17,235 bases of DNA, taken from assembly GCA_902772565.1 (NCBI GenBank), contig CACYBJ010000015.1, positions 1-17,235 of the forward strand. The letters are read 5' to 3'. The stretch comes from an uncultured Lachnospiraceae bacterium (GTDB lineage: Bacteria; Bacillota; Clostridia; Lachnospirales; Lachnospiraceae). The notes beneath the pieces were generated by a model, which saw nothing but the letters and a program-made list of their open reading frames with translations, did no database searches and was not told where the DNA came from. Made by a program: the position numbers and the translations under genes. The first letter of the stretch is position 1, and every line of letters begins with the position of its first letter. Of this stretch, positions 7,630-15,285 are shown one piece after another.

Positions 7630-8712
7630 TTACATACGCTCGAGAATCTCTTTCAATTTTCTCGCACTCTTTTCCCAACTGTACTCATTCAAAATAAATT
7701 CATTACTTTCCTTCTGTCTCGACATAATCTCATCAAGATCAATGTTCTCATAATCCTCCGGATTAATGTACCAAACCGATTTTTTGTAAACCTCCGGAAG
7801 AGACGCGCGGTCTGAAACAATACAATCCGCTCCTACACTCATAGCCTCCATCGGCGGTATCCCAAATCCTTCGTACAGTGAAGGCTGAAGGAATGCTTTA
7901 CAATGTCTCATAAGAGCTTTTACTTCAGCATCCGAAAGGTAACCCGCAAAGATCATGTTCGGAAGTTTATCGCCCTCAAATTCAAAACTTGTATTGCTAT
8001 TTTCTGAACCTGAGATAACAAACTTATACTTCGGATTCTTTTTTGCCGCATAAGATACCCACTTTATATTCTTATGTCTCAGCCTATTTCCTAGGGAAAA
8101 AAAGTATTCCCCCTTCGTGAGTTTCAAATTATCTATAATCCTTTCGTCTTCCTTAACACGGTTAAAATGCTGCCATCCGCAAGGGATAACCTCGATTTTT
8201 CTATCGTCTACACCATAAAATTTCATGATGTCTTCTTTCGCGTCCTGACTATCGGTCAATATCAGCTTTGATTTCTTAATTGCCATCCTCTGATGCCTAA
8301 GAAGTTTTTTTCTGTTTCTTCGTTTCTTCCTTGTGTTATAAATCTCGGGAAACATCTCAGGTATACAGTCATATATCGTGATTATGTCACACCCAAAAAT
8401 GGGGAATTGCAATAAAAAGTCCATGGAAATGGCATCATTTTTCTTAATGTATGAACGTGAATAAAAGTTTTTATATGCGTATTTCGCAATTCTTTCCCCT
8501 ATCTTACCAAGGCCATTCAGGCATATGCCTACTTTTTGTACTTTTATATTATCAAAGGAATAATCAGTGTCCTCATAAGCCGGAACAAGCAAATCAACCT
8601 TTCCCGGCTCAACAATTTTGTCAAGACAATAGAGTATCTCCTTGGTGTTACGCTGAATTCCCGATGGTTCTTTCGTATTAAGCCCCTGCTCAACAATTAC
8701 AACGTTCTTCAT
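7630..8712 (-). CDS. GT4 family glycosyltransferase, paralogue of the 5306-6388 gene
   Basis: Protein of 360 residues, same length and domain layout as the paralogue two genes downstream. The N-terminal domain has GIQRNTKEIL (18-27), YIKKNDAISMDFLLQFP and TIYDCIPEMFPE. The donor domain has SLGNRLRHKNI (206-216), PSLYEGFGIPPMEAM (277-291, E281/E289) and DRASLPEV. No export signal is seen. The ATG at 8712 has AGGAG (8723-8727) 10 bases upstream and lies 28 bases after the flippase stop. Synonymous positions differ widely between the two copies even where the proteins match, so the duplication is old, or the copies came from different sources, and the donor domain has been kept by selection. The likely role is a second transfer in the same repeat unit; the sugar is unknown. 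Confidence 0.9.
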   Translation of the reverse strand: MKNVVIVEQGLNTKEPSGIQRNTKEILYCLDKIVEPGKVDLLVPAYEDTDYSFDNIKVQKVGICLNGLGKIGERIAKYAYKNFYSRSYIKKNDAISMDFLLQFPIFGCDIITIYDCIPEMFPEIYNTRKKRRNRKKLLRHQRMAIKKSKLILTDSQDAKEDIMKFYGVDDRKIEVIPCGWQHFNRVKEDERIIDNLKLTKGEYFFSLGNRLRHKNIKWVSYAAKKNPKYKFVISGSENSNTSFEFEGDKLPNMIFAGYLSDAEVKALMRHCKAFLQPSLYEGFGIPPMEAMSVGADCIVSDRASLPEVYKKSVWYINPEDYENIDLDEIMSRQKESNEFILNEYSWEKSARKLKEILERM

Positions 8713-8740
8713 TATCCATACTCTCCTATGTTTTCCATAT

Positions 8741-10189
8741 TCAAGCTTTAGTGAAATGTAGCTTGTTTTTCAGATAAGTAAGCAATTCGCGAACATTCCT
8801 CTCCCTAAAGACTATCAGGCAGAGTGCATATGTGATGACACCTATAAGAACATCACACACTGTTGCAACAATCCCCTGGTATCGGAATATGTTATGTACT
8901 ATCAACATCATTAAGATCATGACCGCTGTACCGGCTATATATTTCCATATTCCCTTGAAAATATTAAATCGATACTCACTTTTGAGTAGCAAAAACATTT
9001 GTATAATGCAGGAAACCGCTTCAGCAACAATTGACGCAATCATAGCACCGATTGAAGCCCACCTTGGTATCATCAGTACATTCAGTAATACGTTGATAAC
9101 CGCAGCAATTATATAGGCTATCGTCATTTTATTCTGCAAACCGGTAGGACCCAAAAATTGTATTCCTGCGAAGTTTCCCACGCACATAAAGAGAATAATC
9201 GGGCAAGACAACTTCATTAAGATGGCGACCTTTTGAAAATCTTCACCGAAAAACCACGTAACAAAATTATCCGAGACCAGCATCAATCCCGCACAGATTG
9301 GTATCGTCAACATCAAGATAATTGAAAAAGTTTGCGAATAATGCTCAACTATTTTCTCTTTTTTATCTTTCACATAAAGACTTGAGATTCTTGACATCAT
9401 CACCGTATTCAACGCAATAATCGCCGTCACAATGATCTGAGTCATCTTTCTTGCCTGTTCATAATAGCCATTTTCAACCGTTGTTTCCATATAGGAACCC
9501 AGCATTATTTTGTCCAAATATGAGTACGTCTGGACAGCGATTATAGGCAAGAAGAATTCAATTGATCCCCTGAGATGACGGATTGGATGTAAATCCGCGA
9601 AAGCAATTCTATCTATATACTTTCTGATTACGAAGCAATAAATAATGTTACAAATAAAGGGCGATATAGCATGGAGGGCTATATAAATGCCTATATCGCT
9701 TTCCGTCCTCACAAATACAAATGTGCATATAATGGTAATAAATCTAATTACCGCGTTACGTACAACAATTATTCTGAAATTCTCTATGCCCTGAAAATAG
9801 AATGCCATATCAAACATTACGCTAAAAACCGTTAATGCTTGTGGCAATAAATATATGGTATACTTCGGTTTGAATAGAGAAAATATAACAAATATGGATG
9901 TTATGACTAATGTAAGTACTGCCCTAAACAGAACAATTTCAAAGAAAATAATACTTTGTTTATGCCTATCTCCTTGATTATAAGCAATTTCCCTCTGTCC
10001 ATATGCAGAAAATCCAAGTGCAGCAAATAAAGAGAATACCGTTGCTATGGTATTTGTATAACTGTATAATCCAACTCCATCTGTATGTAAAACTCTGGAA
10101 ATATAAGGCGCCGTAATCAACGGCGTTATTATGACAAGGATTTGATATGCTATATTATATAGATAATTTTTAGCTATTTTCCGATCCAT
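8741..10189 (-). CDS. Polysaccharide flippase, Wzx/MATE-like (PST family)
   Basis: Very hydrophobic protein of 482 residues with about 12-14 membrane segments, the usual size for Wzx. The start, MDRKIAKNYLYNIAYQILV, leads into PLITAPYISRVLHTDGVGLYSY, the classic opening of the polysaccharide transport family. Other typical stretches are AALGFSAYGQREIA, FYFQGIENFRI and SYLDKIMLGSY in the middle. It would move the undecaprenyl-diphosphate-linked repeat unit from the inner to the outer face of the membrane. GAGG (10195-10198) lies 5 bases before the ATG, and the gap to the Stealth gene upstream is 23 bases. It is the only flippase in the window, which supports a Wzx/Wzy rather than an ABC-transporter pathway. 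The general call is firm; substrate specificity cannot be read from sequence. Confidence 0.93.
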   Translation of the reverse strand: MDRKIAKNYLYNIAYQILVIITPLITAPYISRVLHTDGVGLYSYTNTIATVFSLFAALGFSAYGQREIAYNQGDRHKQSIIFFEIVLFRAVLTLVITSIFVIFSLFKPKYTIYLLPQALTVFSVMFDMAFYFQGIENFRIIVVRNAVIRFITIICTFVFVRTESDIGIYIALHAISPFICNIIYCFVIRKYIDRIAFADLHPIRHLRGSIEFFLPIIAVQTYSYLDKIMLGSYMETTVENGYYEQARKMTQIIVTAIIALNTVMMSRISSLYVKDKKEKIVEHYSQTFSIILMLTIPICAGLMLVSDNFVTWFFGEDFQKVAILMKLSCPIILFMCVGNFAGIQFLGPTGLQNKMTIAYIIAAVINVLLNVLMIPRWASIGAMIASIVAEAVSCIIQMFLLLKSEYRFNIFKGIWKYIAGTAVMILMMLIVHNIFRYQGIVATVCDVLIGVITYALCLIVFRERNVRELLTYLKNKLHFTKA

Positions 10190-10212
10190 ATAAACCTCAT
10201 CGTCAACTATAC

Positions 10213-11235
10213 TTATCGCTCAAATTCGCATTTATCCGGAAATCTTTTCTCAAATGCCGCATTCACTCTGTCTACGATATACTCAAAGTCATCATCATCA
10301 ACTACGTTGTCATTAATACAAACCATAGTGGGCTTCCCACGCTCAATACAACGTACAGCGCCTTCTTCTTCACCCTTTTCTGAAATATCGTACATTTTCG
10401 AAAAGCTGCGTTTTCTGACAGAGAACGTCCCTTTTGCCATTTGCCAATATCGCATCGCATGATGATTCAGGCAAAAATCTCCACGAAACCTCAACTTACA
10501 TGATGCCGCAAGTTCGTCCGGTTCTGCCTTCCATACCTCTTCATATGTGCTTTTTAAATAGGAATAAGCTATATGCATCTCATTGAATCCCGGCAAAGCG
10601 GTAAACGGCATGCAACATACCGTTTTAATAATTTCTCTGCCGTTTCTCAGGTCAAAATACTTCTTTCGGTTTTTCTTTATTACTTCATTCTTTTTGAAGT
10701 GCTTTGCCACTATACTAAAATTCGAAACATCAATCCCATAGGTTCCCTTTCCATCCTCAGAATAGTGAGGAAGTATCGGACTAACAGCAGCTGTAATACA
10801 TGGCAATCCGTTCTTAAAGAAGTCTGTTTCTTTTGTTTCACCAAGAATGAACATGTCATCATTAAAATAGACAAACTGTTCGGACAGATTCGGTATCTTG
10901 TGGAACAACAACTCTATAGCACAGTTGTTAAAAGTTGGAAGTATACTTTTATCTTCAAACAAATCATCCTGATTAACAATTGTAATCTTTGGGTGATCAC
11001 TATTTAACCATGATGGACTTTGTCCCGGCGTGATAATATAGATATGGTTTACCCACGAAGCATACTTGGCAACGCCTCTGAAAAAATAAGGAAGGTTATT
11101 CCAATCTCTGAAGCGCCTTTTTCTCGCATCGATATTCGACGTATCTATACGTCCAAGTGCTTCATTCTTTTTTCTTAACCACTCAGGGTCGCTACCGTCA
11201 ACCCACGTCAGCACAAAATCAATAGGCTGTGACAT
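10213..11235 (-). CDS. Stealth family sugar-1-phosphate transferase
   Basis: Protein of 340 residues with all four Stealth conserved regions. CR1 is IDFVLTWVDGSDPEW (5-19). CR2 (about 41-150) has RFRDWNNLPYFFRGV, WVNHIYIITPGQSPSWL, LPTFNNCAIELLFHKIP and YFNDDMFI. CR3 is around FNEMHIAYSY and CLNHHAMRYW (218-265). CR4 (about 303-340) has VCINDN and the ending RFPDKCEFE. Stealth proteins transfer hexose-1-phosphate from a nucleotide sugar and so build phosphodiester-linked glycans; relatives include capsule polymerases and the eukaryotic GlcNAc-1-phosphotransferase. Here it probably adds one phosphate-linked sugar to the repeat. The start was set at the ATG at 11235 because GGAGG sits 8 bases before it; that GGAGG immediately follows an in-frame ATG at 11250. 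The family call is firm; the sugar and whether it is a polymerase are unknown. Confidence 0.92.
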   Translation of the reverse strand: MSQPIDFVLTWVDGSDPEWLRKKNEALGRIDTSNIDARKRRFRDWNNLPYFFRGVAKYASWVNHIYIITPGQSPSWLNSDHPKITIVNQDDLFEDKSILPTFNNCAIELLFHKIPNLSEQFVYFNDDMFILGETKETDFFKNGLPCITAAVSPILPHYSEDGKGTYGIDVSNFSIVAKHFKKNEVIKKNRKKYFDLRNGREIIKTVCCMPFTALPGFNEMHIAYSYLKSTYEEVWKAEPDELAASCKLRFRGDFCLNHHAMRYWQMAKGTFSVRKRSFSKMYDISEKGEEEGAVRCIERGKPTMVCINDNVVDDDDFEYIVDRVNAAFEKRFPDKCEFER

Positions 11236-11243
11236 ATTGTATG

Positions 11244-11248
11244 CCTCC
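11244..11248 (-). promoter_or_regulatory. Ribosome binding site deciding the Stealth gene start
   Basis: GGAGG on the coding strand, 8 bases upstream of the ATG at 11235. An alternative in-frame ATG at 11250 directly precedes and touches this site, so using it would place the best ribosome site inside the coding sequence. The later ATG also starts the protein just before the conserved CR1 motif. Confidence 0.7.
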
Positions 11249-11252
11249 ATAT

Positions 11253-12368
11253 CTAATCTCTGTGAATCAAATCCAAATATTGCTTCGCAATTCTTTTAAT
11301 CTCGTAAACGTCAAAATCAATCGCATCATCAAGACTACATTCTTTTATTCTATCCACCCATTCATTTACATCATACGGATCATTCACATAATCCGCTTTT
11401 CCCAAGGTCACTTCTTCAATACTGGTTTTTCTGGTTGTCACCACCGGTGTTCCAAACATCATCGCCTCAATCGGCGGCATTCCAAAACCTTCAAACACGC
11501 TCGGGAACAGAAATGCTTTGCAATGCTTATATAAGGCATTTCTCTCATTATTCTCAATAAAAGGTGTCAATTGAATATTATCTTCCAATCCGAATTCTTT
11601 TATCTTTTCCGTCAAAGGTTCCCTGGACTTTCCACCTACACCAGAAACGATCAACTGTTTGGGCAAGTCAATATTCTCGTCCTTTATCCTCTTCATAACG
11701 TCAAGAAGTGTAGTAATATTCTTATGCGGCAACAGAGAAGAAACGGTAAAGAAAAACTCTCCTCTTTCTATTCCATACTTTTCTTCTATTTCCTCAACAT
11801 CCATCACATCATTCAAATCAACGGTAATCGGATCATAGATAGTCACAATCTTATTTGGATTTGTTTTATAATGCTTAAGAATATCCTCCCTTACATACTC
11901 GGAGATTGCAACAACTGTTTTTGAAGAACGAACCGCATTTCGCCAGCTAAACTTCATCCAGGCAACCTTTCCCTTGGAAAAATACTCCGGATAATGAATA
12001 GCCTGCAGATCATGTATGATTGTCGTAAAATCTATCCCATGAGTTCCCATTACCGGTTTGCAGTAATAAGGTTCAAAGCATTTGTTAAGACCAAGTGATT
12101 TGATTTTTCTTCCCAAATGAAGATTCTGCCAAATGATACGTTTCCCCACGTTAGCAGACACAATATCACAGATTTCAAGATGAAAGCGCGGATCCTTTGC
12201 ATAGATCCGGAAAGACTCCTCGTTATCTTTGGATACCAGAAGCCAAAACTCAAAATCATCTTCAAGAAGCGAAAAACCGTCCAAAAGATTTCGAATTACC
12301 GATTCAATTCCTCCAACCTGTTTTGGTCTTACCCATAACAGATCAATTGCACACTTTAGTTGACTCAT
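11253..12368 (-). CDS. GT4 family glycosyltransferase
   Basis: Protein of 371 residues, GT4 type. The N-terminal part has QVGGIESVIRNLLDGF (17-32), a GGxE-type loop typical of the acceptor domain, plus IIHDLQAIHYPEYF (117-130) and VVAISEYVREDIL (152-164). The donor domain has VSSLLPHKNITTL (209-221) and PSVFEGFGMPPIEAM (289-303) with EX7E E293/E301. IHDLQ..HYPEYF is common in mannosyl- and rhamnosyltransferase-like GT4 enzymes, but the sugar is not determined. No membrane segment is seen. AAGGA (12376-12380) lies 7 bases before the ATG at 12368 and overlaps the stop of the preceding GT4 gene, leaving a 10-base gap. That spacing implies the same transcript and probable reinitiation. Confidence 0.9.
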   Translation of the reverse strand: MSQLKCAIDLLWVRPKQVGGIESVIRNLLDGFSLLEDDFEFWLLVSKDNEESFRIYAKDPRFHLEICDIVSANVGKRIIWQNLHLGRKIKSLGLNKCFEPYYCKPVMGTHGIDFTTIIHDLQAIHYPEYFSKGKVAWMKFSWRNAVRSSKTVVAISEYVREDILKHYKTNPNKIVTIYDPITVDLNDVMDVEEIEEKYGIERGEFFFTVSSLLPHKNITTLLDVMKRIKDENIDLPKQLIVSGVGGKSREPLTEKIKEFGLEDNIQLTPFIENNERNALYKHCKAFLFPSVFEGFGMPPIEAMMFGTPVVTTRKTSIEEVTLGKADYVNDPYDVNEWVDRIKECSLDDAIDFDVYEIKRIAKQYLDLIHRD

Positions 12369-12378
12369 TCAATAATCC

Positions 12379-13659
12379 TTAACAATTACTTATTGATTCA
12401 ATGTATTTTCCGATACTAATATCCTTGGTTAAATGATTCATCAGATACTCGTGTCCACGTTGTCCCATTTCCGAGAGTTCGTGGCTCTCCGCATGTTCAA
12501 TAAACCATGCTATATTTTTTTCAACATCATCGTAATCTCCCGGTTCAGACACTCTTCCGCATCTCGTCTCGGCAATCAGCATTTCTATCTCCGATCCGGC
12601 CTCCAAGACTCCCAATACCGGCTTGGCAACACCGGCAATCCCGTAGAACTTACTGGGACAGCTTACTCCTTTAATGCCCTTCGCATTTACGCACCAATGA
12701 ACATCTGCTGCATTTAGACTGTATATCAGCTCTTCTTTATCCTGATACGGAATAAAATAAACATTCTCCAGTTTATTCTCATTCTTAAACTCAATAAGCT
12801 TGTCTAATACACTTCCGGCTCCTACAAAGGCAAATACAACATCTCTTCCATCCTTTGTCTTAACCTTATTGAATTTAGCAATAATCTTAATCAGGTTTTC
12901 CAGATCATAATATAAGCCTATATTCCCGCTATACATTATGATGAACTTTCCTTCCAGGTCATATTGCTTCTTAAACTCAATAACACCTGAATTATCACTC
13001 GAAAGCGGGTATATTTCTTTTTCATCTATCCAGTTATTGATTAATGCATATCGGGGAACCTGTTCTTTGGCAAAACGATTTTTAAGCGTTTCCACAAGAT
13101 CTCTTCCAACCGTAATAATAAGGTCACTCTTTCGGCAAGTATGCTTATCATAGGCCATCATTATTTTTGTAATGAATGGTATTCTGACATATCCCACAGC
13201 CATTGTCTGTTCCGGATTAAAATCCTGAATACAATAAATAAATTTAGGATGTTTTCCCTCTTCCGTTCTTAGTTTTTTCTTCCCGTATACGCCTAACATT
13301 CCGCCCAGAATCGGAGGCTGAGATATAGTAAATACATAGTCCTGCTCTCCTACCATTTTCGTCGCTTTTTTAGCCCCTTTAAAATAGGCAAGGAGATTTT
13401 TAACTCTGCTGACCTTGCTGCTTTTACTGAACTCCGGCACACGAATTCGGATAACCTTTACATCGTTTATCTCTTCTTTATAAATCCATTTATCTTTATA
13501 CTTTTCGTCGATTTTACCCGTATAAGAAGGGACCGTACAGATAACCGTCACATCAAATTCTTCCTTCATCCCTTCTGCCTGGTCTTGAAGAATCTGGCCT
13601 GTTGATGCCACATCAGGAGTATAATAGTGGGCATATATCAATAATTTCTTTCTACTCAC
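12379..13659 (-). CDS. GT4 family glycosyltransferase, WcaI/WbuB-like
   Basis: Protein of 426 residues starting with GTG. It opens with KKLLIYAHYYTPDVASTGQ (4-22), the N-terminal pattern of WcaI/WbuB-type GT4 enzymes, followed by VICTVPSYTGK (39-49). Further motifs are IYCIQDFNPEQ, MYSGNIGLYYDL and, near residue 334, CPSKFYGIAGVAKPVL. That last stretch takes the place of the usual EX7E segment, as in this subfamily. It may transfer one of the first sugars onto the lipid-linked primer, since it is the first transferase after the membrane genes. The start is the GTG at 13659 with AAGGAG exactly 6 bases upstream; a TTG at 13689 would give a longer, poorly placed start. The GTG lies inside the last codons of the preceding gene, an 8-base overlap suggesting translational coupling. 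Donor and acceptor are unknown. Confidence 0.88.
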   Translation of the reverse strand: MSRKKLLIYAHYYTPDVASTGQILQDQAEGMKEEFDVTVICTVPSYTGKIDEKYKDKWIYKEEINDVKVIRIRVPEFSKSSKVSRVKNLLAYFKGAKKATKMVGEQDYVFTISQPPILGGMLGVYGKKKLRTEEGKHPKFIYCIQDFNPEQTMAVGYVRIPFITKIMMAYDKHTCRKSDLIITVGRDLVETLKNRFAKEQVPRYALINNWIDEKEIYPLSSDNSGVIEFKKQYDLEGKFIIMYSGNIGLYYDLENLIKIIAKFNKVKTKDGRDVVFAFVGAGSVLDKLIEFKNENKLENVYFIPYQDKEELIYSLNAADVHWCVNAKGIKGVSCPSKFYGIAGVAKPVLGVLEAGSEIEMLIAETRCGRVSEPGDYDDVEKNIAWFIEHAESHELSEMGQRGHEYLMNHLTKDISIGKYIESISNC

Positions 13660-15220
13660 TTGTGACTCCTTCCCTACTGTTATCAGCAAAGCCCATATCT
13701 TTGTTAATGCTTACAAGCATCGATACATTCAATAACAATCCTACAAACGTAAGCGGATAAGTAATTGTCGAGCGTTCTCCCAACCACATCCCCATCATCA
13801 TTGTAATAATAACCATAGAAATAAACAGATGTGTCTTTTTCTGTTTTACAGCGTTAAAGACAATCATAATCCAGGATATAATGGCATACAACAGATATAC
13901 TGCACCCGCCAGGAAACCGTATTCGTAAAGGCTTTGAATATATTGATTATGTGCATTATATGCAAAATAAGCGCCATATTGTATTCCCGCAGTTTGGCCT
14001 GTCTTCCAGTTGGTGTTCTCTAAGAATACCAGCCCGATTCCTACTCTGTTTGAAGACACAGCATTAAAAAATCTCCAAACTGATTTTTCCGGAAAAATAT
14101 TTCTTCCGTCATATCCGGCAAAACCTCCATTGTGCACATTATTCAATTCCTGCAAGGTGTGTTTCAATCCTGCCGAGGCAAATCCCAATGGAGATTTTTG
14201 GATCAACTGTGTTACTTTCTCCGGATTATATTCCGGAGAAATAACATATTTTCCAAAGGCAGTCACACCCACAATCGCCAATATCAAAAGAGTTGCCGCT
14301 ATACTCAAGCGAATCAACACACCCTTCTTTGTAGCTTTTCTCCATCCGAAAACAGACAGAATAACCAAAAGTAGTCCAAGCGCAACCATATAATTTCTTG
14401 TACCGTTCAGTACCGCCATAAAGATGCATGTGGCAAGCCAAATCCAGGATACAATTAACGGGACAATTTTCTTCTTAATATCCTTGCATCTGTAGATGGA
14501 TCCGATTGCCATAGCAGTGCTAAGTCCAAGATACTGACCGAAAGCTCCGATATTTAAGAAGCACCCATACCATCTTCCATGCTGGTGCGGATTTTTTTCC
14601 ATAAATGCCTCTTCAGAAACCCCGAAGAAAGGATTTGTCACAAAGGACGCAATCACGATATAGACAAAGCTGATAAACCCGGCAATCAGCAATCCATCAA
14701 TCATCTCTTTCCAATCCTTTTCATCAATAGGAATAAAACAGATAATCAAAAGATAGAAGAACGCACTCAAGCCCGGCGAGTTAGAGAACAGTGTAATTAA
14801 TGTAATTGCTACCATGTATATCAGGAAGACCGGCCATCGGATGCTTCTAAACAACCGCACTCTTTTGGTTGCCGCCATATCGGCAATCACAAGCAGGGCA
14901 AGCCATAATGTCACGTCACTGATAATACTGCTCGGCAACAAGTCCGTTGAAAGCCTGTATGCATATGACCTAAAAAAAGCAATCGGGAAGAATGCCACTG
15001 TCACGATCAGGGAATGCAGGTTGAATAGTTCAATTTTCTGCATCGCCATTATGATTACAAGAAGAAACAGATATGCAATACAGCTTTGTATAGATTTTTC
15101 CGTTTCCGATTTGAAGTTGTCATATCTGGAAAGGAAGATCAATACGCCGGTAAAACAGATTGCGTAGATCGGCATCCTTGTCCATTTGGGAGAACGAAGT
15201 GCTCCTCTGATTTTTTCCAT
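13652..15220 (-). CDS. O-antigen ligase/polymerase family (Wzy-like) membrane protein, large
   Basis: Protein of 522 residues with many membrane segments, starting near 17-31 and 47-60. The core has GRWYGCFLNIGAFGQYLGLS (215-234) and FMAVLNGTRNYMVALGLLL (267-285), whose arginine resembles the conserved Wzy/WaaL position. A long non-membrane loop of about 95 residues (about 323-418) ends in YNAHNQYIQSLYEYGFLAGA (421-440), the AHN-x(n)-EYG-hydrophobic pattern of the Wzy_C domain. Such proteins join undecaprenyl-linked units outside the membrane. Being next to the Wzz-like gene favours this one as the main polymerase, but that is inference. The ATG at 15220 has AAGG (15231-15234) 10 bases upstream; a TTG directly before it is less likely. 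A 65-base gap separates it from the Wzz-like gene; its 3' end overlaps the next gene by 8 bases. Confidence 0.85.
   Translation of the reverse strand: MEKIRGALRSPKWTRMPIYAICFTGVLIFLSRYDNFKSETEKSIQSCIAYLFLLVIIMAMQKIELFNLHSLIVTVAFFPIAFFRSYAYRLSTDLLPSSIISDVTLWLALLVIADMAATKRVRLFRSIRWPVFLIYMVAITLITLFSNSPGLSAFFYLLIICFIPIDEKDWKEMIDGLLIAGFISFVYIVIASFVTNPFFGVSEEAFMEKNPHQHGRWYGCFLNIGAFGQYLGLSTAMAIGSIYRCKDIKKKIVPLIVSWIWLATCIFMAVLNGTRNYMVALGLLLVILSVFGWRKATKKGVLIRLSIAATLLILAIVGVTAFGKYVISPEYNPEKVTQLIQKSPLGFASAGLKHTLQELNNVHNGGFAGYDGRNIFPEKSVWRFFNAVSSNRVGIGLVFLENTNWKTGQTAGIQYGAYFAYNAHNQYIQSLYEYGFLAGAVYLLYAIISWIMIVFNAVKQKKTHLFISMVIITMMMGMWLGERSTITYPLTFVGLLLNVSMLVSINKDMGFADNSREGVTSE
13666..13671 (-). promoter_or_regulatory. 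Ribosome binding site selecting a GTG start
   Basis: AAGGAG on the coding strand, 6 bases upstream of GTG at 13659, lying within the 3' end of the upstream Wzy-like gene. It is among the best-placed ribosome sites in the window and fixes the start of the WcaI/WbuB-like gene at a non-ATG codon. Confidence 0.75.
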
Positions 15221-15285
15221 CAAAACTTTTCCTTTTCCTGATTGAGGATTCGCTTTATAAGCTACTAGGGCAGCCTTTTTTGTAT

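Noticed and set aside
15221..15285. Possible terminator between the Wzz-like and large Wzy-like genes
   Set aside because: Only 4-base stems (GCTT/AAGC) are seen with no T-run after them, and genes continue on the same strand.
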